From Pseudomonadota bacterium (GTDB lineage Bacteria > Pseudomonadota > Alphaproteobacteria > Sphingomonadales > Sphingomonadaceae): a stretch of DNA of 15,777 nucleotides. The notes under the pieces were generated by a model that was not told the origin of the DNA, ran no database searches, and was given only the letters and a program-made list of their open reading frames with translations. Position 1 is the stretch's first letter, and each line of letters opens with the position of its first letter. The position numbers and the translations under genes were made by a program. This document shows positions 6,319-14,194 of this stretch, in pieces. The DNA is taken from assembly GCA_023387085.1 (NCBI GenBank), contig JAEWIL010000149.1, positions 1-15,777 on the forward strand, written 5' to 3'.

Positions 6319-6348
6319 GTTTCGGATATTTCCCGATCGATAGCCCGA

Positions 6349-7758
6349 TCAGGACGGTTCGACCAGCCCGCCACCGAGCGCGACATAGAGCGTTACCAGA
6401 TTATCGACCTGCGCGCGCCGCAATTCGATCAGCGCCTGCTCGGACGCGAACAGGTTGCGCTCGGCGTCCAGCACTTCGAGGTAAGTCGACACGCCCTCGC
6501 GATACCGCTTGCGCGCAAGGTCCGCGATACGGCGCGTCGCGTCCGTGCCGCGCTCCTGCGCCTCGACCTGCTCGGCGAGATAGCGGCGGCCGGCGAGCGC
6601 GTCGGCGACTTCGCGGAAAGCCGTCTGGACTGTCTTCTCATAACTCGCGACCGCGATATTCTGACGCGCCTCGGCGACGGTCAGATTGCCCTTGTTACGA
6701 CCGAAATCGAAGATCGGCAGGCTGATCGACGGACCAAAACTCCATGTCAGGCCATTATTGCCGAACAACCCATCAAGCGACGAGGAGGCAAAGCCGATAT
6801 TGCCGGTCAGCGAGATGGACGGGAAGAAGGCGGCTCGCGCCGCGCCGACATTGGCACGCGCCGCGCGAAGCTGTTCTTCCGCACCGACGATGTCGGGGCG
6901 CGCCACCAGCAGCTCGGACGGCAGTCCCGCGGTCAGCGCGGGGGGCCGCGACTGGTCGACGAGCGGCAGCGGCGCCGGAAGGTCTGCCGGCACCGGACCG
7001 CCGATCAGCACGGCCAGGAAATTGTCGGCCTGCGCCTTCGCGAGTTTCAGGCTGGCAAGCTGCGTTTCCGCCTGCGTCAGCAATGTCTCGGACTGACGAT
7101 AGTCGAGGGCCGAAGTCACCCCGGCGTCGAGCCGTAACTTGGCGATGCGAAGTCCCTCGCGGCGGCTGGTCACCGTCGCTTCGGCCAGCACGATCTGCTC
7201 CTCGGCACCACGCGAAGCGAAATAGGTCGAGGCAACGTCGCGGATCAGCGACAGGCGGAAGGCGCGTTCGGCCTGCTGCGTCGCAAAATATTGGCTCCGC
7301 GCCGCCTCTGACAGATTCTTCACCCGCCCCCAGAAATCGAGTTCGAAGCCGGTGATGCCGACGCCGACCGTGTAGCGGTTCGACGTATCGGGGCCCGGCG
7401 GGGTGGTGAAGGCGGAAAAGGCCCGGCTGCGCGCCGCGTCGGCGCTCGCGCCCACGGTCGGCAGGCGGTCGGCGTCCTGGATTCGGTACTGGCCCTTCGC
7501 CTCGTCGATCCGCGCAACGGCAACCACAAGATCGCGATTGCGTTCGAGCGCGCGCGAAACCAGCGCCTCGAGCTGCGGGTCGGCGAAGAAATCGTGCCAC
7601 GAAATCTCCGTCGCGCGCTTGCCCGCCGTCACGTCGTTCGCCAAGCCGTCCGGATAATCGGGCGCGGTCGAAAGCGGCGGCCGCGTGTGCGGCGGGGCAA
7701 GGTTGACGCACCCCGAGAGCATCGTCGCCGCGGCGAGGAGCAGGATCGGCTTACGCAT
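6349..7758 (-). CDS. Outer-membrane factor lipoprotein of the RND pump (OprM/TolC, NodT family)
   Basis: A 469-residue outer-membrane efflux channel. The N-terminus is a lipoprotein signal with lipobox LSGC (Cys17). Two repeated OEP domains follow (about 60-250 and 265-465), with the family stretches GFELDFWGRVKNLSEAA, RRRPDI-like LLVARPDIVGAEEQLRAARANVGAARAAFFPSI (split here by description: arm near 300-335) and FGPSISLPIFDFGR. Trimers of this family form the beta-barrel and long periplasmic tunnel that complete a tripartite pump. The ATG at 7758 overlaps the end of the transporter gene by 8 nt (ATG at 7756-7758, transporter TAA at 7751-7753), implying translational coupling. It is the last gene of the adaptor-transporter-channel operon. 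Confidence 0.95.
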   Translation of the reverse strand: MRKPILLLAAATMLSGCVNLAPPHTRPPLSTAPDYPDGLANDVTAGKRATEISWHDFFADPQLEALVSRALERNRDLVVAVARIDEAKGQYRIQDADRLPTVGASADAARSRAFSAFTTPPGPDTSNRYTVGVGITGFELDFWGRVKNLSEAARSQYFATQQAERAFRLSLIRDVASTYFASRGAEEQIVLAEATVTSRREGLRIAKLRLDAGVTSALDYRQSETLLTQAETQLASLKLAKAQADNFLAVLIGGPVPADLPAPLPLVDQSRPPALTAGLPSELLVARPDIVGAEEQLRAARANVGAARAAFFPSISLTGNIGFASSSLDGLFGNNGLTWSFGPSISLPIFDFGRNKGNLTVAEARQNIAVASYEKTVQTAFREVADALAGRRYLAEQVEAQERGTDATRRIADLARKRYREGVSTYLEVLDAERNLFASEQALIELRRAQVDNLVTLYVALGGGLVEPS

Positions 7759-10700
7759 GGTTCGGCTCCTCTTCATGATGCCCCTTTTCCGAAGGAGCCG
7801 GCGGACGCTTGCGGCTGATCCACTTGCGCACCGCCAGGTAGAAAAGCGGGATGAAGAAAATGCCGAGCAGCGTCGCCGCAATCATGCCGCCCATCACGCC
7901 GGTGCCGACCGCGCGGCGGCTCGCCGCCCCTGCCCCGCTCGCGATCACCAGCGGCACCATGCCGAGAATGAAGGCCAGGCTGGTCATGATGATCGGACGC
8001 AAACGCAGCTTCACCGCCTCCATCACCGCATCGAGCGTCGACTTGCCCTCGGCCTCCTGCTCGATCGCGAATTCGACGATCAGGATCGCATTCTTGGCCG
8101 CGAGCCCGATGATCGTGATCAACCCGACGTTGAAATAAATGTCGGCATTGAGACCGCGCAGCATCGAGAAAAGCACCGCGCCAAGCACGCCCAGGGGCAC
8201 GACAAGCAGAACCGCGACCGGCACCGACCAACTTTCGTAAAGCGCGGCAAGCAGCAGGAAGACGACGACGAGCGACAGGCCGAGCAACATGCCGATCTGC
8301 CCCGCCGACTGCTTCTCCTCAAAGGAGATGCCCGTCCATTCGAACGAGAAGCCGGCGGGCAGCGCCTGCGCGAGGCGCTCCATCTCGGCCATCGCCTCGC
8401 CGGTCGACTGGCCGCGCGCGGGCTCGCCCGAAATCGTCATCGCGGGATAACCGTTGTAACGCTGGAGCTGCGGCGCCTGCGCGGTCCATTCGGCGGTGCT
8501 GAACGATCCGAACGGCACCATTCCCCCCGTGGAGCTGCGAACCTTGAGGTCGAGCACGTCCTGCGGCGTCATCCGGCTCGCGGCATCGGCCTGGAGCAGT
8601 ACGCGCAGCACGCGGCCCTCGCGCGTGAAGTCATTGGCATAGGCACTGCCGAAGCTGATCGCGAGCGTCGCATTGACGTCGCCGATCGACAGGCCGAGCG
8701 CGCGCGCCTTGATGCGGTCGATATCGACCTTGAGCACGGGCGCATCTTCCTGCCCCTCGGGCCGGACATTGGCGAGCAGTTTGCTCTGCATCGCGCCGCC
8801 GAGCATCTGGTTGCGCGCCGCAACCAGCGCATCGCGGCCGTTGCCGCCACGATCCTGGAGCTTGAAGGTAAAGCCGCTCGCCGTGCCGAGTTCGGGAATC
8901 GACGGCGGGCTCAGCGAAAAGACGAACGCTTCCTTGATGCCCATGAAGGCGCCCATCGCCTTGCCTGCGATGGCTTCGGCGCTGTTTTCACGGCCCTTGC
9001 GATCCTCCCACGGCTTCAGCGGGGTGAACATGATCGCATTCGCCTGTCCCTGCCCGAAAAAGCTAAAGCCGTTGACCGATACGACGTTGGCGACCTGCGG
9101 CTGGGCGGCAAAGAAGGCCTTGACCTGTTTGCTCGCCTCGTTGGTCCGCTGCGTGGTTGCCCCCGGCGGTGCCTGCACCACTGTGATCAGGAAGCCCTGA
9201 TCCTCTTGCGGCAGGAACGATCCGGGCAGGCGCGTGAACAGCAGCGCGGTGACCGCGACCAACGCGAGGAAGACGCCCAGCCAGCGCAATGGCGCCGACA
9301 GGATCCCGCCGACACGCCCCTGATAGGAATCGGTCGTGCGCCCGAACCAGCGGTTGAAGCCGGCGAAGAAGCGGTCGACGCGCTCGCCGATCGGTCCGCT
9401 GCGCTTTGCCTCGTCATGCGGTTTCAGAAGGGTGGCGCAGAGCGCCGGCGTCAGCGTCAGCGCAAGCAGCGCCGAGAAGGCGATCGAGATCGCCAGCGTC
9501 AGCGAGAATTGCCGGTAGATGCCGCCGGTCGATCCGGGGAAGAATGCCATCGGGATGAACACCGCGATCAGCACCAGCGTGATGCCGATGATCGCCGAAG
9601 TGATCTGGCCCATCGCCTTCACCGTCGCCTCATAAGGCGAGAGATGCTCTTCGCTCATGATGCGCTCGACATTTTCGATCACCACGATCGCATCATCGAC
9701 GAGGATCCCGATCGCGAGAACCATGCCGAACAGGGTCAGCACGTTGATCGAGAAGCCCGCCATCCACAGGCCGAGGCAGGCTCCGGCGAGGGCGATCGGG
9801 ACCACGATCGTCGGGATGACCGTCGCACGCCAGTTCTGCAGGAACAGGAACATGACGAGGAAGACGAGCACCATCGCTTCCGCCAGCGTCTTCACCACCT
9901 CTTCGATCGAGAGGCTGATGAAGGGCGTCGTGTCATAGGGGATCGACCAGGTTACGTCGGGCGGGAAGCCCTTCGACAGCTCGTCCATCCGGTCGCGGAT
10001 GCCCTGTGCGGTCGATAGCGCGTTGGCGCCGGGCGTCAGCTGAACCGCAAGCCCCGCCATCGGCTTGCCGTTGAGCTCCGACGAAAAGAGATAGCTTGCC
10101 GCGCCGAGTTCGACGCGCCCCACATCGCCCAGCGTCACCGCCGATCCGTCTGGATTGGCACGCAGGATGATGCTCTCGAACTGTTCGGGCTTGGTGAAGC
10201 GGCCCTGCGTCGTGATGACGGCGTTAAGCTGCGCGCCCTTGGCAAGCGGCTGGTCGCCGAGCTGGCCGCCCGGCGTCTGGCTGTTCTGCTCCTGCACCGC
10301 GGCGAGTGCCTCCGCAGGCGACAAGTTATAGGACGCGAGCTTCTCCGGATCGAGCCAGATGCGCATCGCATATTCAGGCGCGAACGCTTGCACATTGCCG
10401 ACGCCGTTCACGCGCCGCAACTCGTCGAGCACGCGCGTATTGGCGAAATTATTGACCTGCATCGGGTCGGTCTTGCCGCTTTTCGACGTGATCGCGACGA
10501 TCAAAAGAAAGCCCGAATTGGCCTCGGTCACCGAAATGCCCTGCCGCCGGACATCCTCGGGCAGCCGCTGTTCGACACGGCGGAGGCGGTTCTGGACCTC
10601 CATCTGCGCGGTATCGATGTCGGTCCCCGCCTCGAAGGTCAGCGTGATCGACGCGGTGCCGTTCGATTCGCTGGTCGAGGCCATATAGAGGAAGCCCTCG

Positions 10701-10918
10701 ACCCCGTTCAGCTCCTGCTCGATGACCTGTGTGACATTCTGTTCGAGCGTCCCGGCGTCGGCGCCGGGATAGGTGACGCTGATCGTCAGCGAGGGCGGCG
10801 CAACCGACGGATATTGCTCGACCGGCAGGCTGCGCAGCGCGATGATCCCGGCGAGCAGGATGCCGATGGCGATGACCCACGAAAAGATGGGCCGGTCGAT
10901 GAAAAAGCGGGGGGTCAT
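7751..10918 (-). CDS. RND multidrug efflux transporter, AcrB/MexB (HAE1) type
   Basis: A 1055-residue inner-membrane proton/drug antiporter, full length for HAE1 pumps. It opens with MTPRFFIDRPIFSWVIAI, the family start and first membrane helix. The proton-relay residues are visible: Asp408-Asp409 in GILVDDAIVVIENV (helix 4) and Lys942 in GLAAKNAILIVEF (helix 10), equivalent to AcrB Asp407/408 and Lys940. The FPGSTGGIYRQFS motif (460-472) and the two large periplasmic porter loops (about 30-335 and 565-870) are in place. The helices after 875 include LLLAALYESWSVPVAVLLVVPLGVLGA. It lies 10 nt downstream of the adaptor gene and overlaps the channel gene. The substrate range cannot be deduced; the class exports hydrophobic drugs, dyes and detergents. 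Confidence 0.97.
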   Translation of the reverse strand: MTPRFFIDRPIFSWVIAIGILLAGIIALRSLPVEQYPSVAPPSLTISVTYPGADAGTLEQNVTQVIEQELNGVEGFLYMASTSESNGTASITLTFEAGTDIDTAQMEVQNRLRRVEQRLPEDVRRQGISVTEANSGFLLIVAITSKSGKTDPMQVNNFANTRVLDELRRVNGVGNVQAFAPEYAMRIWLDPEKLASYNLSPAEALAAVQEQNSQTPGGQLGDQPLAKGAQLNAVITTQGRFTKPEQFESIILRANPDGSAVTLGDVGRVELGAASYLFSSELNGKPMAGLAVQLTPGANALSTAQGIRDRMDELSKGFPPDVTWSIPYDTTPFISLSIEEVVKTLAEAMVLVFLVMFLFLQNWRATVIPTIVVPIALAGACLGLWMAGFSINVLTLFGMVLAIGILVDDAIVVIENVERIMSEEHLSPYEATVKAMGQITSAIIGITLVLIAVFIPMAFFPGSTGGIYRQFSLTLAISIAFSALLALTLTPALCATLLKPHDEAKRSGPIGERVDRFFAGFNRWFGRTTDSYQGRVGGILSAPLRWLGVFLALVAVTALLFTRLPGSFLPQEDQGFLITVVQAPPGATTQRTNEASKQVKAFFAAQPQVANVVSVNGFSFFGQGQANAIMFTPLKPWEDRKGRENSAEAIAGKAMGAFMGIKEAFVFSLSPPSIPELGTASGFTFKLQDRGGNGRDALVAARNQMLGGAMQSKLLANVRPEGQEDAPVLKVDIDRIKARALGLSIGDVNATLAISFGSAYANDFTREGRVLRVLLQADAASRMTPQDVLDLKVRSSTGGMVPFGSFSTAEWTAQAPQLQRYNGYPAMTISGEPARGQSTGEAMAEMERLAQALPAGFSFEWTGISFEEKQSAGQIGMLLGLSLVVVFLLLAALYESWSVPVAVLLVVPLGVLGAVLFSMLRGLNADIYFNVGLITIIGLAAKNAILIVEFAIEQEAEGKSTLDAVMEAVKLRLRPIIMTSLAFILGMVPLVIASGAGAASRRAVGTGVMGGMIAATLLGIFFIPLFYLAVRKWISRKRPPAPSEKGHHEEEPNHA

Positions 10919-10928
10919 GGTGCCGGAC

Positions 10929-12095
10929 TCAGCGCTTCGGAGCCGCGGTCCGCGCGGCCGGCGGCCTTGCCGCGGCCTGTCCCGCGACGCGCACCGTCTG
11001 GCCCGGCTGAACCTTTTGCAGCCCGTCGACGATCACCTTGTCGCCGGGACGCAGGCCGTCGAGGATCGCCCACTGGCCCTGCTCCATCGCTCCAAGCTTC
11101 ACCGGACGGATCGCGGCCTTGTTCTGGGCATCGACGATCATCACCGTCGCGGCATCGGACGACAGTTTGATCGCGCGCTGCGGAATCAGAATGCCGTTCG
11201 GTCGGACGCCGGCCTTGATGCGCGCGCGGACGAACTGGCCTGGCAGCAAGGCGTTGTTGGCATTGGGGAATTCGGCGCGCAGCGCGGCGGTACCCGTCGC
11301 CTCGTCGATGGACAGGTCGAAAAAGTCGAGATGGCCAACGACAGGATAGGGCGTGCCGTCCTCGAGGATCAGCTGCACTTCGGTGCGCGAGGTGGGCGGC
11401 AATTGCAGGCGCCCCGACTCCATGTCGCGGCGGATTGCCATCAGGTCGGAACTCGACTGGCCAAAATTGACATAGACGCGGTCGATCTGCTCGATCGTGG
11501 TGAGCAGCGTGCCTTGCGCCGCGCTGACCAGCGCCCCCTCGGTCACTTCGGCACGCCGCGCGCGGCCACCGATCGGCGCCGTCACGGTCGAATAGCCAAG
11601 GCTGAGCCGCGCCGATTCGAGATTGGCCTGTGCCGATTGGACATCGGCCTCGGCTGTCCGCTGGGCGGCGATCGCCGCGTCATATTCCTGTTTGCCGATC
11701 GCCTGGTCGGCGAGCAGCGGCTGGTAGCGCCCGACGACCTGCCGCGCGTTCGCCGCGGTCGCCTGCGCCCGGGCCAGTTGCGCGCGCGCCGCGTTGACGT
11801 TCGCGGTCAACTGGCGCGGATCGATACGGAATAACGCCTTCCCGGCGGCGACCAGACTGCCTTCCTCGAACAGACGACGCTCGACGATACCGTCGACGCG
11901 CGCCCGCACTTCGGCGGTGCGATAGGCCTGGACGCGACCCGGCAGTTCGATGATGTTCGGGACGGCCTGCGTGCCCACCGTCACGATATTGACCTCCGGC
12001 GGCGGGGGCGCCGGGGGGGCCTCGGACGAGCAGGAAGCGAGCGCAAGTGCCAACGCGGCAACGGCGGCGGTGGCCACGGGACGAAGGCGAATCAT
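10929..12095 (-). CDS. RND efflux periplasmic adaptor lipoprotein (AcrA/MexA type)
   Basis: A 388-residue membrane fusion protein. The lipobox LASC places the lipidated Cys at 22, followed by a Pro-rich linker (26-34). The domain order is membrane-proximal strand, then lipoyl half VRARVDGIVERRLFEEGSLVAAGKALFRID (63-92), an alpha-hairpin of Ala/Gln-rich heptads (about 95-165), second lipoyl half STVTAPIGGRARRAEVTEGALV (169-190), a beta-barrel (about 205-295) and a C-terminal membrane-proximal domain with LRPGDKVIVDGLQKVQPGQTV (348-368). It bridges the AcrB-type pump and the outer-membrane channel. It is the first gene of the operon, divergent from the TetR gene over 111 bp. The ATG at 12095 has AGGGG a few bases upstream. 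The tail after 371 is Ala/Pro/Arg-rich and probably disordered. Confidence 0.95.
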   Translation of the reverse strand: MIRLRPVATAAVAALALALASCSSEAPPAPPPPEVNIVTVGTQAVPNIIELPGRVQAYRTAEVRARVDGIVERRLFEEGSLVAAGKALFRIDPRQLTANVNAARAQLARAQATAANARQVVGRYQPLLADQAIGKQEYDAAIAAQRTAEADVQSAQANLESARLSLGYSTVTAPIGGRARRAEVTEGALVSAAQGTLLTTIEQIDRVYVNFGQSSSDLMAIRRDMESGRLQLPPTSRTEVQLILEDGTPYPVVGHLDFFDLSIDEATGTAALRAEFPNANNALLPGQFVRARIKAGVRPNGILIPQRAIKLSSDAATVMIVDAQNKAAIRPVKLGAMEQGQWAILDGLRPGDKVIVDGLQKVQPGQTVRVAGQAAARPPAARTAAPKR

Positions 12096-12140
12096 AGGGA
12101 CCCCTGGAAAATCGATGTTTTTGCTGACCGTGGAACGGAT

Positions 12141-12170
12141 TTGAACCGTTGCGTTAAACCAACATGTAAT
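12141..12170 (+). promoter_or_regulatory. Candidate tetR promoter
   Basis: TTGAAC (12141-12146) and TGTAAT (12165-12170) are separated by 18 bp. The -10 box matches consensus at 5 of 6 positions and is the left arm of the operator palindrome. The promoter ends 36 bp before the preferred tetR start. A direct repeat, TTGAACC (12141-12147) and TTAAACC (12154-12160), lies in the spacer. I could not fix the opposing promoter for the pump operon. Confidence 0.5.
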
Positions 12171-12180
12171 TTAAATTACA
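12165..12180. promoter_or_regulatory. Perfect 16-bp palindrome, probable TetR-family operator
   Basis: TGTAATTTAAATTACA is an exact inverted repeat with no spacer mismatch, an AT-rich island in a GC-rich region between the divergent tetR and pump operon. TGTAA-N6-TTACA is a form seen in operators of AcrR/TtgR-like repressors. It overlaps the likely tetR -10 box, fitting autorepression and joint control of the pump genes. Binding is inference. Confidence 0.65.
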
Positions 12181-12206
12181 GAACAGGGCAAGGGAGAGAA
12201 GACGCG

Positions 12207-12842
12207 TTGGATAAGTGCGAATCAACCATATGTCAGATGGATAGGCCCACTCCGCGCGAACGTCGGCACGGGGCCATCTTGGACGCGGCGGAAGCCTTGT
12301 TTATCGAACAAGGCTATGAACGAACGAGCCTCGCCGAAATCGTCCGACGCTCGGGGGGCTCGCTTGCGACACTCTACGAACTTTTCGGCAATAAGCAGGG
12401 TCTGCTTCACGCCATTGCGATCCGCTGGCGCGACGAAACCATGCTCGAACGCATGGAGCGCGCAGGCGCCGGCGCGCAAACGAATATCGATATCCTGATG
12501 GATTATGTGTCGCGCGAGTGCGATTTTCGGCGATCGCCGCGTTCGATCGCGCTAATCCGGATGCTCGTTTCGGAATGTTTGCGCGACCGGGATTTCGCGT
12601 TGCAGACCTATCGCGACCTCCACATGCCCGCGATCGACGAGTTGTCCGCGCTCTTCGCCGACTGGACCGCAGCGGGCGAAGCGGAAATCGACGACCCCGA
12701 AGCCGCCGCCCATCTCTTCATGTCGATCCTCGCGGGCGACTCGCTCCTCAGCGCCCTTTCGGGCGTCGAAGACGGCATTCTCGACGAAGCCCAGGTCCGC
12801 TGGCGGATCCAGCCCTTCATCACGCATTTCAAGATTGCCTAG
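12207..12842 (+). CDS. TetR/AcrR-family transcriptional repressor
   Basis: About 211 residues. The N-terminal TetR DNA-binding domain is clear: RERRHGAILDAAEALFIEQGYERTSL, then AEIVRRSGGSLATLYELFGNKQGLL (about 17-67), with the recognition helix in GSLATLYELFG. The C-terminal helical ligand-binding/dimer domain (70-211) includes LIRMLVSECLRDRDFA and an AetR-like end, WRIQPFITHF. The preferred start is TTG at 12207, because AGGGAGA at 12191-12197 sits 9 nt upstream. ATG at 12237 lacks a Shine-Dalgarno, and a TTG at 12141 would overlap the promoter and operator. It is divergent from the RND pump operon, the usual arrangement for a local repressor released by pump substrates. Its stop codon shares CTAG with the convergent channel gene of the MFS system. 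Confidence 0.93.
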   Translation: MDKCESTICQMDRPTPRERRHGAILDAAEALFIEQGYERTSLAEIVRRSGGSLATLYELFGNKQGLLHAIAIRWRDETMLERMERAGAGAQTNIDILMDYVSRECDFRRSPRSIALIRMLVSECLRDRDFALQTYRDLHMPAIDELSALFADWTAAGEAEIDDPEAAAHLFMSILAGDSLLSALSGVEDGILDEAQVRWRIQPFITHFKIA

Positions 12843-14194
12843 CCCGCCGCGCCGCCCAGCGCTTGATACAGCGCGACATAGGCCGTCAGCCGGTCAGCGC
12901 GAAGCTGGATGAGCGCAAGGTCGACAGCGAGCAGCGCGCGCTGCGCGTCGATCTGTTCCAGATAGGGCGAATAGCCGGCGCGATAGCGGTTCGTCGCGTG
13001 GCGCAGCACTTCGGCTACAGCGTTACGCTGGGCAAGGAGCGCCTGTTCCTGCGCGCCGAGCCGGTCGATCAGCGCCAGCTGGTCGTCGACTTCGCGAAAG
13101 GCGGTGAGCACCGATTTACGATATGCGAAGGCCGCCTGGTCGCGCTGCGCGGTCGCGGCATCGAACTGCCCCTGCAACCGCCCGCCCTGAAAGATCGGCG
13201 CCAATATGCTACCGCCGACCGACCAGATGCTGATCGGATCGCCGAGCAGCGACGAAACGACCGCGCCGCCCGACGCCGACAGCCGGATCTGCGGCAGGAA
13301 CTGCGCCCGCGCCGCGCGCAGATTCGCATCGGTCGCCGCCAGCGCATATTCGGCCTGCGCAATGTCGGGCCGCCGCCGCAGCAGTTCCGACGGCATAACG
13401 GCAGGTACCACCGGCGCCGTCAAACTCCGGAACGCGGCGCCGCGCGTGATCGCATGCGGCGTATCGCCGACGAGCAGCGACAGCGCATTTTCCTGGCGCG
13501 CGATCGCCGCCTCGATCGCCGGGATTTGCTGCTCGGCCGAACGATATTCGGCTTCTGACTGCTGGAGTTCGAGCTGCGAGGTGTAGCCCGCCTCGGCGCG
13601 GTCGCGCGCGATCCGTAGCGCCTCGCCGCGTGAGACCAGCGTCTCCTTCAGCAGTTCGCGCCGCTCGTCGAGCGCGAGCAGCGTGATATAATTGCTGGCG
13701 GTCGCGGCGCTGACCGACAGCGTCGCCGCCTCGCGCGCGGCCGCGACCGCCGCCGCATTGGCGCGCGCGGCATCCCGGCGCGCCACATTGCCGCCGAACA
13801 GGTCGACCTCATAGGCGGCCTGAAAGACGGGCTGCGTCGCAAAGCTCTCGCTTGGCTGGCCGAACGCATTGACGCTGCGCGCTTCGGACGCCGGGACGCT
13901 CGCCGACAGGCTGGGCAGCAGCAGCGAGCGCGCGACGCGTTCGTTCGCGCGCGCTTCGGCGACGCGCGCCGCAGCGATCGCGAGATCGCTGTTGTTCGTG
14001 CGCGCCCGTTCGACCAGCGCCGTGAGTTGCGGGTCGCCGAAGCGCGCCCACCAGGCGGCGTCGATATCGCCCTCGCCCGGGAGGGTGGTGCGCCAGTCGG
14101 CGGGCGGCGCGACGACGCTCGCCTCGGGCCGCGGAGTCATCGCCGGGACGCAGGCACCGAGCAGCAGCGGCAGCAGAAGTGCGATGCGCCTCAC
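12839..14194 (-). CDS. Outer-membrane factor lipoprotein of the MFS-type efflux system (NodT family)
   Basis: A 451-residue channel with a lipoprotein signal, lipobox LGAC (Cys15), and two OEP repeats. Recognisable stretches are WWARFGDPQLTALVERA (48-64), YEVDLFGGNVARRDAARA (near 125-145), PSELLRRRPDIAQAEYAL and LRAARAQFLPQIRLSASGG. It is a paralogue of the channel at 6349-7758, but the two differ throughout, so this is not a recent duplication. The start is GTG at 14194, whose GTGA overlaps the adaptor stop codon by 4 nt. Its own stop (TAG, complement of 12839-12841) overlaps the tetR stop tail to tail, leaving no room for a terminator between the two genes. It probably completes the EmrAB-like pump encoded just upstream. 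Confidence 0.94.
   Translation of the reverse strand: MRRIALLLPLLLGACVPAMTPRPEASVVAPPADWRTTLPGEGDIDAAWWARFGDPQLTALVERARTNNSDLAIAAARVAEARANERVARSLLLPSLSASVPASEARSVNAFGQPSESFATQPVFQAAYEVDLFGGNVARRDAARANAAAVAAAREAATLSVSAATASNYITLLALDERRELLKETLVSRGEALRIARDRAEAGYTSQLELQQSEAEYRSAEQQIPAIEAAIARQENALSLLVGDTPHAITRGAAFRSLTAPVVPAVMPSELLRRRPDIAQAEYALAATDANLRAARAQFLPQIRLSASGGAVVSSLLGDPISIWSVGGSILAPIFQGGRLQGQFDAATAQRDQAAFAYRKSVLTAFREVDDQLALIDRLGAQEQALLAQRNAVAEVLRHATNRYRAGYSPYLEQIDAQRALLAVDLALIQLRADRLTAYVALYQALGGAAG

Noticed and set aside
7685..10018. A 777-codon open frame on the plus strand opposite the RND transporter and channel genes
   Set aside because: It is exactly antisense to well-identified genes, is very rich in Arg/His/Asp and has no recognisable domain: a typical shadow of high third-position GC. 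Other long antisense frames (e.g. 951-2411 minus, 14179-15270 plus) are rejected for the same reason.
12141..12206. TetR starting at the TTG at 12141
   Set aside because: That would put the operator and -10 box inside the coding region and it has no Shine-Dalgarno; the added residues show no TetR likeness.
6349..14194. The two outer-membrane channel genes as a recent duplication or recombination repeat
   Set aside because: They share only family-level motifs; signal peptides, lengths and most residues differ, so no direct repeat exists at the DNA level that I can see.
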